Shown here: positions 46,746-57,339 of the stretch, piece by piece | Layout: the number at the start of each line of letters is the position of its first letter | How positions within the stretch are numbered: the first letter of the stretch is position 1 | From: Triatoma infestans | Lineage: Eukaryota > Arthropoda > Insecta > Hemiptera > Reduviidae | Assembly (NCBI GenBank): GCA_011037195.1 | Contig: JAAEAF010000680.1 | Coordinates: 124,001-188,000 of the forward strand | Reading direction: 5' to 3' | Length of the DNA: 64,000 bases | Translations under genes and position numbers: made by a program | Notes under the pieces: model-generated | The model's input: only the letters and a program-made list of their open reading frames with translations | Databases searched by the model: none | What the model was told of the DNA's origin: nothing

Positions 46746-47289
46746 CAACAATCTACAATCTACCCCACCCCCCAATGAGTGGCACTATTAAATTTAGATG
46801 CTTGTTGTTTTCTAATATGATTAAAAGAGTTCCAAAATTTATAATTAATCTAAACAAAAGCATTACTTCTATTGCAAACGTAATATCATCATATTGTTTA
46901 TATTTGAAATAAAAAATAAAAAATAAAAATTATTTTTTTAAAACAAGGAGTAATTATTCTCTTTTTTGTTTCTATCTTTTAAATATTCGACAAAAAGAAA
47001 ACAAATAATGCGATAATGCCATCCATTAGAGAATGATTAGAATGATTTAATAACAGTATTAAATCATCATTAAACATTGCCGAGATATAACAATTAAACA
47101 AGGGATTTATGTTTAGCGCCTATCCCATTTAACTTTAATCCCACATAATATGTGTGTATATAGCTTTATGAGATTATAAGATTAATATTTTAGCAATTAT
47201 TTTTGCTTATTAATAAATACTGCAAAAAAAAAAAAAATAAGATTTATTACTTTTTTTTATTACTATTTGCCAAAATAATCACAAAAAAA

Positions 47290-47455
47290 ATAGTGGTGCT
47301 AATCATTCACACACGACTTTCTTCTTACTAAAATTTTTTACTTTGTGTTAATTTTCGATATCGAGTTTTCACCGGAAATATCCGTTTGGAGGTTCCCTGA
47401 GTCGAAAAAAAAAAATGGTTTTTAGCAAATGGTCTGTATGTGTGTGTTTTTTTTC
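47290..47455 (-). mobile_element. Fragment of the ACTTTCTCTTACT-TIR family
   Basis: ACTTTCTTCTTACT followed by ATATCGAGTTTTCACCGG, GAAATATCCG, AGGTTCCCTGAGTCG and GGTTTTTAGCAAATGGTCTG: the family right end in inverse orientation. It abuts the 3' end of the LINE that follows. Confidence 0.65.
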
Positions 47456-47459
47456 TCCC

Positions 47460-48722
47460 CAAAAGTAACCCTAATGGGAAGGAGTTTATTTTACAGCTTG
47501 CTCCGTATTATATACACTACATGCATTGAATTAAAATATAATATAAAGAGAAGAAACAAGATAATTGTAAATACAACTAAAAGTAAAAGATATTTAACAT
47601 AAAAACATAACTAAATAGATACACCAAATTTAAATCAAAACAGAAACGAAAGAAAAATATACTTCATAAAGTAAACATAAGATAAAGTAAACAAAAGAAC
47701 TATATCACTGCACCAGCAAATCAAAATTTATAGAATTAACAAAATTACAAAATATCGTGCAAAAACTTTTCGTGTAAAAGGCCTTGTAAGATGTAGCGGG
47801 GGCCATACCTCGCCTTGCAGAATTACCCATCGAATGAGGGGTGCTCTGATCTGCTCTAACTTCCTGCAGTTCAAAATGATGTGCACAACAGTTTGTAGCT
47901 CTGCTGAATAGGTACACTCAGCATTAGGTACAATGTGGAAACAGTGAAGGTACGACTTCATTCGACCATGGCCACTGAGAACCTGAGTTAACTTGTACGT
48001 TAAACAGATCTTACTTCGTTTCCTTGCCCACACTGTCGGAAAGAAAAGTTTTGTGGTTTCTCCTTTATTGCCGTTGAGCCATTCTTGATTCCATTCTTCC
48101 TCGTACAAGCGTTTGAAGTGCTGTTCCAGAAACGGATTGGCAGTAGAAGGTATTCTGTTGGCAACGTTGACATTGTAGCTTCTTTTGCCGACTGATCGGC
48201 TTTCTCATTGCCTTGTAGCCAGCCCTCTGTGCGCTCTGATCCAGGCGAAGTAAAAACCCAGTCCAGATCTTCTCATAATCGCCATAGTTTTTTCCTAGCT
48301 TCTTAGATAAGAGGCGTATGATTATTATAATTTTTTAAAGAATCTAAAGCAACTTGACTGTCGGTCATTATGCTTGCTGTCCCACCATGAGGTGAAAGCT
48401 CTTCTAAAATGTTTAATGCTTTGAGTATTGCCATTTCTTCCGCCTGATGATTATTTGAACAACCAGCTTCCAGTTTATATATCTTAACTAGATGTTCCTT
48501 GTTTTGTCCCGCTCTGAAGACTACCACAGCGCAACCCACATTTCCCATCCATTTTGCTGCCATCAGTATAAATGTTGAAAGTATAAACAATATTTTCTTG
48601 CACCTCCACTATCGACGGTGTATTGGCGGGATGAAGCCAATTGTTTGGCGAGACAGGCACATCAAGTGGTATATGAACATCTTCAATATTAACTCTAGGC
48701 TGCTGCCTAGACTCAAATATCA
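47460..48722 (-). mobile_element. 5'-truncated LINE 3' end with RNase H domain
   Basis: Minus-strand frames give an RNase H domain: IYTDGSKMDG (first D), HQAEEMAILKALNIL (E), MTDSQVALDSL (second D), then GWLQGNEKADQSAKE. A C-terminal region follows with LSGHGRMKSYLHCF and AECTYSAELQTVVHIILNC, the decayed C-x-C...H...C end typical of R1/I/LOA-type elements. Several frameshifts, so inactive. The upstream end is cut by the palindromic transposon pair at 48727. Confidence 0.75.
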
Positions 48723-48726
48723 TGTT

Positions 48727-50135
48727 GTGTGTGTGTGTATGTGAACAGCATAGCTCAAAAACGAAGAATCGTAGAAAGTTCAAACTTGATATTCCGTTTA
48801 GGTATCACCATGGGATCCGACAGTGAGTCATCTGTCAAAATTCCTCAACCTACCACTTTACTTTACAGTATCGTTTTTCACTTTATCGAGATTTTCTCAA
48901 AAATGACTCCGACAATCTACTATACCAGATCAAAAGATCTGCAACTTTTATTTGTTAAAAAATTTCTGTGGGAAAATTTATTTAAGGGCACTTTTGAGGG
49001 AGGGGTGGGGTGCTATTTCAGTTTATTAAACAAATCTATCATCTAAATAATATTAATTACTATAATTTAATATGTTGTTGAAATTTTGAGTTTGAAAAAA
49101 AAATCGGATGACCGCAAGTGCGTTTTTACTAGGAAGTATTTTTCAGTTTTTCAGCTATTTTCATAAAACGACTCCATTTTCTTTAAACTTGAAATATGAA
49201 CTACACATATAAAAAGCTACAACTTTTATTTGTAACATTTCTACTGGTAAAGTCACGGTTATGTTTTTCTCTAAAGTGCTATCATAGTTGATTATACAAT
49301 TCTACCAACCAAACAAAATTAATTAGAAATAAATAGATGGCCAAAATTTCGAGTTTCAAGATAATTAGTAAACCGGAAGTGCACTTTTACTGAACAGGTT
49401 TTTTTCAGTAGGTAGTGTTTACCAAATTTAATGAAATTCAGTTCTCAATAAAAGTTGTAGATCTTTGTATGTTGTGTGGTTTACGTAAAAAGTTTCAAGA
49501 AAATCGTCGGAGACATTTTTTGAGAAAATCACGAAAAAAGGGAAAACAAAAAATCATTTAGTAAAGTAAACACGCACTTCCGGTTATCCGAATTTTTTTT
49601 TTCAAAACTCGGTATTTCAACAACATATTCAATTCTAATTAACATTATTTAGATGATAGAATTGTCTAATAAATTGAAATAGCATTTTAGATGAAAACCT
49701 AATCCCATCTCTCCCCTAAAACTGCCCTTAAATGAATTTTTTCCTGAGAAATATTTTAAATAAATGTTGTAGCACTTTGTATGTGTAGTTGATATACCAT
49801 GTTTGAAGAAAATCTTCGAAACTACTTTTGAAAAAATCGCAAAAACGTAAAAAAACTAACTAGTAAAGTGGTACTTCCGGACAGATAACGTAGTGTCAAA
49901 TCCCTAAACGGAACTGATACCTAAACGGAATATCAAGTTTTAACTTTCTACGATTTCTCGTTTTTGAGCTATGCTGTTCACATACACATACACAAACACC
50001 CAGACCATTGCTAAAAACCACTATTTTGGACTCAGGGGACCTCAAAACGGACATTTCCGGTGAAAACTCGATATCGAAAATTTGACACGATTACAATACT
50101 TCCTCTTTCAATACTAGGACAGGAAGTAAGAGAAA
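48727..50135. mobile_element. Two head-to-head copies of the ACTTTCTCTTACT-TIR family
   Basis: 48727-49425 reads as the family inverted (GAACAGCATAGCTC, GGATGACCGCAAGTGCG, AAACCGGAAGTGCAC). From about 49430 to 50135 it reads forward (CGCACTTCCGGTTATCC, GGTACTTCCGG, TGAGCTATGCTGTTC, ...GGAAGTAAGAGAAAGT). The centre at about 49,400-49,440 holds the header region of both. Together they form an imperfect inverted repeat with arms of about 700 bp. Confidence 0.75.
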
Positions 50136-50520
50136 GTAAAAATTTGTTTTTAAATAAATTTTGCGGAATTTGTGATAAAATTAAATTTCAAATATATGAG
50201 GGTTTGATTCAATGTTGTTGGCGCTCTTCACTTCCCCTACCTGCTTGGGTTAATAAGTTGGTACTTGTCCCCCCCCCCCCCCACCATCACCAACTTACCC
50301 CTCCCCCCACTTATTTGTTAAAACAAATGAGCAAAATTGGAATTTTAGAGAAAAATTGTCATTTTTGTATATAATTGTATAAAAACAGGAATAATAAGAA
50401 TGTGGTGTGAGTATATCACACAAGAATGTTAGATAAATTAATTAGACAGACGATAAGCGAACAGACAGTATAAACATATTCGTAACCACATGTTCTAAAA
50501 AACATAAAGAAATTGAACTT
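50136..50520. other. Spacer between repeats
   Basis: Contains a run of 14 C at 50269-50282, and TGTGGTGTGAGTATATCACACAAG-type sequence at 50401-50424 reminiscent of the family left box. The rest is AT-rich. No gene seen. Confidence 0.5.
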
Positions 50521-51166
50521 AAATTCTGATGCACCAAGCACACAGAGTTGTAGATAACATCGCTACCTCCCTTGAGCGGAAGCAATACTGCTCGAAAGCC
50601 TTCCTGTTTGATCGGGTATGGCAGCTGGGCTTATTGTGGAAACTTAAGGGCATCCTTCCTTCCACTTATCACCTCATATCATGCTCAAATCATATCTTGC
50701 CGATCACCATTTCACGGTTGTCCAAAGAACCTCATTTTTCCATATTTCCTATTCACGCTGGCGTTCCTCAAGGAAGCATACTCACTCCCCTTCTTTACAC
50801 AGTATATACTGCTGATCTCCCATTACATTCTGATACTGTCACCTTCACCTTCGCCGACGATACGACCATCCTATCCCCTCATAATGATCCCGTCATGTCA
50901 GTTGGACATCTTCAATTCATCTCAACATCCTTAAACCCTGACTCCGAAGTGGAGAATAAAGGTGAATCAACTCAAATCTAATTACATAGTCTTCACATTA
51001 AATGGAAAAACCCTTCCTCCTATATATTTCAACCATATTACTTTACCTCACGTCACAAAAGTTCGTTACCTTGGTCTCAATCTTGACAAACGACTAACCT
51101 GAAAGCTCCGTACGCGACTAAAAAGAACTGAACTGAATAACAGATACAAAATCCTCAAAAAAACTC

Positions 51167-51327
51167 ATCAGAGCATCAGAGACATTTTCCGTGGTAGCCT
51201 GCTTCATTTTGTGGTCATCGACCGGTTTCGGGCGTTCGCCCATCTTCAGGATGCGTTTTTCAGACAGTGTGACAACACAGACTTGCACAGAGAAAATTCA
51301 GTTTTACACACTGATTCTAAAAAACCT
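51167..51327 (-). mobile_element. 161-bp hairpin repeat with hammerhead-like fold
   Basis: Inserted into the jockey relic and flanked by AAAAAAACTC on both sides (51157-51166, 51328-51337), so it is a mobile unit in its own right. Same sequence recurs at 54304, 54816 and, inverted, at 55447. No ORF. It carries the motif annotated at 51216-51253. Confidence 0.75.
51216..51253 (-). ncRNA. Candidate minimal type I hammerhead ribozyme
   Basis: Minus-strand order: CAUC (stem I), CUGAAGA (core), U, GGGC-GAAC-GCCC (stem II and loop), GAA, ACC/GGU (palindromic stem III), C as cleavage nucleotide (GUC), GAUG (stem I 3' strand, pairs with CAUC). All three helices and the conserved core are present in the right order. 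The departure from the canonical fold is the single extra U between the core and stem II. Minimal type I hammerheads are known in Penelope-like elements and animal retrozymes (family knowledge). Self-cleavage here is untested. Confidence 0.55.
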
Positions 51328-51601
51328 AAAAAAACTCCTAGGCAAAGTTCGAAACTTACATTACATAACAAACACAACTATATTTTTCTCTATTAGCCCC
51401 TATTTGGACTTACGGGATCGAACTATATGGGAGATTCAAACCTTTACCGCATACAATCTCTGCAGTCAAAAATCCTTCGCACCATAGTCAATGCTCCCTT
51501 CTACGTTTCCAAAAAACACCATTCATAACGTCCTCAAAATTCCATTCGTTTTTGCGATAGCCAAGTCCTGTTGACTGACGTTCCATTCCCAACTACGGTT
51601 G

Positions 51602-52309
51602 AAAACCTTTTTTCACCCATGTGCAGCTTCAGGGAGGTAAAGAGATAGTAATCTGAAGGTGCGAGGTCAGGGGAATGCGCGGGATGGTTCAGGACATCCC
51701 ATTTAAACGAGGCAAGCAGTTCCTTCCTGGCGTTGGCCGTGTGTGGTCTGGCATTGTCGTGCAGCAGGCAGACTCCCTTTGTCGGCATGCTTCTCCTTTT
51801 TTTCTGAATCGCCTTCCGCAATTTTTTCAGGGTCTCACAGTATCTTGCAGAGTTGATAGTCTCCCCTTGAGGCATATATTCAATTAAAATTATACCTTGA
51901 CAGTCCCAAAACACGGATGCCATGATTTTCTTGGCTGAAATTGTGGTTTTGAACTTTTTGGCGGAGGGTGAAGAGATGTGACGCCACTGTTGAGACTGCC
52001 TTTTGGTTTCAGGTGTGTAGTGTGCAACCCACGTTTCATCTCCAGTAATGATGGAGCGGAGAAATTCATCTCCATGGAGTTTGTAGCGTCTTAAAAAACT
52101 CTTGCCCATTTCACACTTGGCGGGAGATTGGATTGACATTTTTCACGAAATGTATTGTCGCGTCGACAGTTCTCAACGTACTGATCTCGAACCGGTCTCG
52201 TTGCGGAGGGCAGGAATCAGGGGCTACACGACAGTGTAGCCAACATGTAGAAAACAAAATCCCTCCGGCCATGAGAGCCTCAGTGCACTTACTTACTGGA
52301 CATGCCTCG
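51602..52309 (-). mobile_element. mariner (DD34D) deletion derivative inside the jockey relic
   Basis: Minus strand encodes FLRRYKLHGDEFLRSIITGD (first D in GDETWV), CLLHDNARPHTANARKEL (second D) and HSPDLAPSDYYLF (third D). There are 34 residues between the last two, i.e. DD34D. The N-terminal helix-turn-helix part is absent, exactly as in the copy at 61374. The right end CATGCCTCG is followed by TA (52310-52311). The left TIR and the transposase 3' end are missing. Confidence 0.88.
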
Positions 52310-53284
52310 TATACACTCATTCAAATCCACTTATCCAAGCGCTCTCAACCACAACTCTCCCCTCTAACTCATCACGACGACTGAAGCGTCAATGGCCTCG
52401 CGATCATGTGCTTACGTAATCGGCTGTCTTGTAGGACAGTTGTGAAACTCCATTCTTAATGGTTTGATGGCAGTGTTCACGTAGATCAAATCGTGTACCG
52501 CGGCCTTTAGCCAATGTACACATAATTCGCACGTCATCTATTTTACTTGTTGCATGTAAATTTGGCAGTTGTAAAAATCAATAAAAATGTTAAAAAAAAA
52601 AAAAAATTCTGATGCATCCCCAATAAGTAGGAATAAAATACTAAAGAGGAAGTATCAGAAGTGCAAAGTTAGTGAAGTATTAAAAAGCATACTTTATTGT
52701 AATACCTCATATTAATTTGTAGAAAAACTCAACGCAGGTTCTATACTGACACTTACAATACGGCACCTTCTACACGTTACTAAAAATGTGTAGGTGGAAT
52801 ATAAAAAACAGGGAGAGAGAAAAAAAAAAAACTAAATTAATAAGTTGCCCAAAGGATATATATTATATATAAAAAAAAAGAGTATTCACGAGTGGGTTCC
52901 AGGATCTGAAGAGTGGTATGCTTTCCCAGTAATTCTTAATCCTTTTGGTATGAGAACAGGTTCACAACTGCAGGCGTTGAACAAGATGCCGCAGTATGGT
53001 ATCATGCTACCGCATAATGACTGCATAACTTTCTCTCATTTGCACCTTAAATTTAATGCTTACACTAACTAAATAATGTGGTTCTTAACATTAAACTGTT
53101 GGTAGAAAAATAAAAAATAAAATAAAAAAATAAAAATGGATTACGTATTCATTAATTTTAAAGATATTCTAAAAATATATTAAATATTACTGGAAAAAGG
53201 GGTATTCTTTGAAAATTTAAAACACTTCTAGTATTATAATAAGGTTTTTACACTAAAATAAAAAAAATAAATAAAAAAAACACC

Positions 53285-53340
53285 CTAATATGAAACACTC
53301 AAACAACTTTCTCTTTTTATAGGTTTTTTAAATTTTTTTT
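53285..53340 (+). mobile_element. Left-end scrap of the ACTTTCTCTTACT-TIR family
   Basis: ATATGAAACACTCAAACAACTTTCTCTTTTTA, then AT-rich sequence; nothing of the body remains. Confidence 0.5.
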
Positions 53341-53384
53341 TTTATTACAATAATTATATTTGATAATTTTTTTTTATAACTTGA

Positions 53385-53780
53385 AATGTTTATTTAGTTT
53401 CATTACCATAAAAATAGTGGGATAAGTAGGTAAATGTTGATTAGCATCCATGCGAAGATAGTACATAAAGTACTGAGTTCAAGCATGTTATAGGAACGCC
53501 TAGGCAAACTCAAAATGATCTAGGCAGGAATAATAGAGTTATCCTATTTTGGTGCCAGGGCATTTTGGCATGGAAGCGAATGAAATGGCCGACATCCTGG
53601 CAAGGAAAGATACTGAATTTCCTCTTTTTGGGACCTGAATCCTTCTTCTTGGGATAAGCGACCTATTAACTTCAAGAAGCGCTCAGAAATGAGGAGGAAG
53701 TGGCGAGACAGCATAGATCTAGAAAACCCTTCCAGGGCTGAAGATTCCTAAGTACTGCCTGAGCGGTTCTAACCGCAAAA
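53385..53780 (+). mobile_element. LINE fragment: 3' UTR piece plus RNase H remnant
   Basis: In one frame PGHFGMEANEMADILARKDT is the C-terminal RNase H block (P-G-H-x-G-x-x-x-N-E-x-A-D). Before it, 53385-53475 matches, inverted, the 3' flank of the LINE at 57430 (TTGAAATGTTTATTTAGTTT, ATTAGCATCCATGCGAAGAT, AGTACATAAAGTACTGAG). Confidence 0.65.
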
Positions 53781-53811
53781 ATTTAAAGCGTTAAAAAAAA
53801 AAAAAAAAAAA

Positions 53812-54303
53812 TCTGGTGTGGAACACTCACCCAACTTTCTCTTACTCTCAGTTTTCAAATTTAAAATTGACAATATTTTATAGTTAGTGTACCAAATTCA
53901 ATGCAATTCGTGGGAGTTCGTCGAAAACTGAAAAAAAAAACTGTTCAATAAAAACGCACTTCCGGTGTACTAATTTTCTTGAAACTCGGAATTTTGGCCA
54001 TCTATTTATTTCTAATTAATTTTGTTTGCATGGTAGAATTATATAATAAACTATGATAGCACTTTAGAGAAAAACATAACCCCATCCCTCCCCCCAAAAC
54101 TCCCTTAAATGATATTACCAGAGAAATTTTCAAATAAAAGTTGTAGCTTTTTATATGTGTTGTACAAATTACTATTTTGAAGAAATTCGTTGGAGCCGTT
54201 TTCTAGAAAATACCAGAAAACTGAAAAATATATTTCAATAAAAACCTACTTCCGGTCATCCGATTTTTTTTCAAACTCGAAATTTCAACAACATATTTAA
54301 TTC
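53812..54303 (+). mobile_element. 5' half of an ACTTTCTCTTACT-TIR family copy
   Basis: GGTGTGGAACACTCACCCAACTTTCTCTTACTC, header, then modules at CGCACTTCCGGTGTAC and CTACTTCCGGTCATCC. It stops at AACATATTTAATTC where the hairpin repeat begins. Confidence 0.75.
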
Positions 54304-54425
54304 AGAGACATTTTCCGTGGTAGCCTGCTTCATTTTGTGGTGATCGACCGGTTTCGGGCGTTCGCCCATCTTCAGGATGCGGTTTTTAGACAGTGTGACA
54401 ACACAGACTCGCACAGAGCAAGAGT
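54304..54425 (-). mobile_element. Hairpin repeat copy with hammerhead-like fold
   Basis: Same unit as 51167-51327. Motif at 54342-54379 on the minus strand keeps the core, stem II, ACC/GGU and GUC. Stem I has three pairs because GAUG has become GAUC. Confidence 0.65.
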
Positions 54426-54815
54426 CTTGAAGAAAAAATAGAGGGATAGAACAAAAAAATCATTTGCTAAATTTGCATTCTTAACTTACTTATTTATTGT
54501 AAGAGAGTTTAATTTACGAAATAGGAGATATCTAGCCGAAAACCATACCCTTCCATCTCCTCTCTCATTTATAGAAGAGGGGTGAACGCGACGGCGACGA
54601 CTCCTCCATCGCATCCGGATCCACCCTACTCCTATTGCCCACCATCGCTAGGTGTCTGTACTCGATATTCCAGCCACCCTTTAAACTCTAAACCTAAACA
54701 CTCGCACACCATAAATCATTCACACCAATAAATACTTTCACTCACATTTGCTAAAAACAAAAACCTATTTACAATAGTTGTTTGTGGTGCTTGGTTCCGC
54801 AGAGCTGGAAAGTAT
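54426..54815. other. Spacer between hairpin repeats
   Basis: Contains a less AT-rich stretch (54600-54700) with no frame of note. It ends TTCCGCAGAGCTGGAAAG, a block also seen next to the hairpin repeat at 43210-43235 (inverted), so part of this spacer belongs to the same element. Confidence 0.45.
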
Positions 54816-54854
54816 CAGAGACATTTTCCGTGGTAGCCTGCTTCGTTTTGTGGT

Positions 54855-54892
54855 CATCGACCGGTTTCGGGCGTTCGCCCATCTTCAGGATG
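54855..54892 (-). ncRNA. Candidate hammerhead motif, left arm
   Basis: Identical in core, stems and GUC triplet to 51216-51253, including CAUC/GAUG stem I. Confidence 0.5.
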
Positions 54893-55370
54893 CGTTTTTT
54901 TAGACAGTGTGACACACGAATTCCATAGAAGCAAATTCATTTCCACACTGATAGTGGTTTTTAACTATTGTAAAACTAAACTCTTAAACTAGTCAAGGGT
55001 ATATTGACTGGAATGCATTATTTAAAAAACTTAATTATAAAAATCGCTTAATTTTTAAATTATGTTGTTTAAATCGTTATTTATTTAATTTTTATTTATT
55101 TGTATATAATATTTTATTGTTGACTAGTTAATTGTAAAGTAAATCTCCCTCTAACAACAGAGTTTAAAAATTAGACACCCCCACGTTTGTGTTCCATTAT
55201 AAGGGAAAATTGCCCTTTAACAACCCAAACACGTGTTTTCCCACCCAGCTTACCATACCCCTCTGACCTAGTTTAAGAGTTTAGTTTTAAATACAGTTAA
55301 AAACACCAGTCAGTGTGTAAAACTGAATTTGCTCTGTGCAAGTCTGTGCTGTCACACTGTCTGAAAAACG

Positions 55371-55408
55371 CATGCTGAAGATGGGCGAACGCCCGAAACC
55401 TGTCGATG
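55371..55408 (+). ncRNA. Candidate hammerhead motif, right arm, partly decayed
   Basis: CAUG, CUGAAGA, U, GGGC-GAAC-GCCC, GAAA, CCUGUC, GAUG. ACCGGUC has become ACCUGUC, and stem I pairs less well. Confidence 0.45.
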
Positions 55409-55561
55409 ACCACAAAATGAAGCAGGCTACCACGGAAAATATCTCTGATGCTATTTACAATACCTAACTCATAAATATGCCCACTAATAAATATGCCCAT
55501 CCTAATGAATACTTTCATACGCCAAAGTTCCGAACTCATTCCCGCTAGTCACTCTCACACC

Positions 55562-55820
55562 TATTAGTTAACCAAATTGAGCCCGTTCTTTTCCCTTCAT
55601 GACAATATGAACAAATTTCACCCAGATGTGAAATGCTTTTTCTCCAAGTAGATCTTTGCATTCTAAACTTTGATGATTATTCTCCCTCTGCAATTCCTCA
55701 ACAAATATTTTTCTTTCTTCACTCCACCGGTTACAATCAAACATCACATGCAGTGCGATTTCCTCAATTCCACATAAGCAGCATGGGTCTTCTTTTAAAC
55801 GAAATCTAGCCAAGTAAGCT
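55562..55820 (-). mobile_element. LINE ORF2 C-terminal fragment
   Basis: Minus strand encodes FRLKEDPCCLCGIEEIALHV, MFDCNRWSEERKIFVEELQR and KAFHIWVKFVHIVMKGKERA. The C-x-x-C...H...C knuckle is the typical end of R1/I-type LINE ORF2. Starts abruptly on its 5' side. Confidence 0.7.
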
Positions 55821-56955
55821 CAAAAAATTTCCATGCCCACTAATTATTTGTGTTGTAAAATAGTCTGGTACAAATCATACCGCCTTTCCACGCCACCCCA
55901 CATCCGGAATCCAGTCAAAAAGTTCCATTCCTTTTACATTCTTAACTATGAACTATCTTAGTTCACTGAGTAAAAAGCTAGCTTGCAAGCAAGTATTGCT
56001 ATATAAATTCCTGGCTTTTCCTGCTCTTAACCGCAGCCGGCTATTTGTACTGTAATAGAAGTGAATCTTTAGATTAAGTCATTAGGTTATGGAGTGGAGA
56101 GAGAGAAAACATTCAGAATAGATGAGACAAATAGTTGTGGGTTTGTAAATTTGGGGGGGTAATGTTTGTTTCCCATTTATTTTTGGTGTGGTGGGGGAAT
56201 AATTGTGCTCACCGCTAGGGGGCGGGGACATTATGAGCATGAGTAGCCAAGAGAGATCCATCCACTAAATTATTTTAGTTTTTAAAGATAAACACTACTT
56301 TTTTTTCTACAACAGCTAATTAACATGATAATTATTACAGTAAAATTAATAACTATAGAAAAAAAAAATTGTGGCCACGTTTCAATTAACTAAATTTAAT
56401 TTAAATTTAAATTTTATGTTTGGCCAGAAATGCATTAGGCTTTAAACAATAGGCTTTTATATCGAATACGATCTGCAATGTCAATTATAGTATTTATTTG
56501 TGCATGATGTAAATAAAATGACAAATTCTCTTCAAACTTCAAATCTTGCTCTAGCCCAAGCAGGTAGGAAAGTGAAGAGCGCGGCAATAACTTTTTTTTT
56601 CTTGTGAGGGCCAACGCACTGCGATCTTATGATCTATTGTAAGATCACAATGCCCCAAGCAGATGTCTCAGGTGAACAGCGTCTCTACAGCACCTCCATC
56701 AAGTTAAGATCACTAAAGGATTCCTAATAACCTGACGGATTCTGAGAAATCTGTAACAACATAATAAATACTAGCTCTACAGTGATTTCTTCAATATTAT
56801 TGGCTATGTCTTCTGGATTACAGTGTAATCACTTCATATACTGTCTTTTTTAGGGGGTGGGGAGGGTATGTGCACTGCGCCCAAAAGAAGTGTATTGTGC
56901 CAGGTTGAGACCACTCATCCACATTAAGATATCTGAGAAATCTCAAAATACTGAG
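55821..56955. other. No gene recognised
   Basis: Mixed AT-rich sequence with a T/G-rich patch (GTTTCCCATTTATTTTTGGTGTGG) near 56160-56220. 56600-56760 is less biased. Nothing definable. Confidence 0.5.
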
Positions 56956-57035
56956 AAGATTTTTTTGAGCACATACACACATACCATTCGCCAAAAACAA
57001 TTTTTTTCATACTCACTGACTCTTACTAGGAGATA
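56956..57035 (+). mobile_element. Right-end scrap of the ACTTTCTCTTACT-TIR family
   Basis: CACACATACCATTCGCCAAAAACAA, CATACTCACTGACTCTTACTAGGAG. A hairpin remnant TCTTACTAGGAG is visible. Confidence 0.45.
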
Positions 57036-57339
57036 GCGGATAACCTCTGAGGGTATGTGGATTGATTGGGTGTGAATATGTCAACAAATTAGCTCAAAAG
57101 TCACCAAAAACATAAGATTGATTATTCCCTATAAATACCAAAAACATTTGATAAGAAGATGACGGTCAAAATCCACAATCAAAAATACTTCTTTACCAGG
57201 TGTTTTTCTTGTTTTTTTTGAGATTATCTCAAAAATATGTTCAACAATTTTGTTTAAACATCCTGTACTCTATCTCCCATAGCTATCACTTTTATTTGAA
57301 ACATTTTTCAAAAAAAAGTACTCAGTACTTACAAGTACT

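Larger units (their letters stand above)
50534..52603 (+). mobile_element. 5'-truncated jockey-like LINE with nested insertions
   Basis: Non-LTR reverse transcriptase remnant: LFDRVWQLGLLWKLKGILP, HAGVPQGSILTPLLYTVYTA, FADDTTILSPH (catalytic F-A-D-D), then in shifted frames VRYLGLNLDKRLT, WTYGIELYG, LKIPFVFAIAKS and RRLKRQWPRDHVL, the usual end of jockey pol. It ends in AATAAAAATGTT and poly(A) at 52591-52606. AAATTCTGATGCA occurs at 50521-50533 and again at 52604-52616, a 13-bp target duplication. A 161-bp hairpin repeat (51167-51327) and a mariner (51602-52309) sit inside, so the LINE landed first. Confidence 0.88.
54816..55447. mobile_element. 632-bp foldback element with ~187-bp inverted arms
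   Basis: Left arm 54816-55002 and right arm 55256-55447 are inverted copies, both starting CAGAGA(C/T)ATTTTCCGTGG and ending near CTCTTAAACTAG(G)TCA. Each arm carries the hammerhead-like motif (54855-54892 minus, 55371-55408 plus). The 250-bp centre has no ORF. Penelope-like elements are known to have terminal repeats in inverted as well as direct arrangement, so a non-autonomous Penelope derivative is possible. No clear target duplication. Confidence 0.75.

Noticed and set aside
50529..50981. 150-codon RT-like ORF as a host gene
   Set aside because: It is the 5'-truncated jockey LINE between target duplications, with downstream frameshifts.
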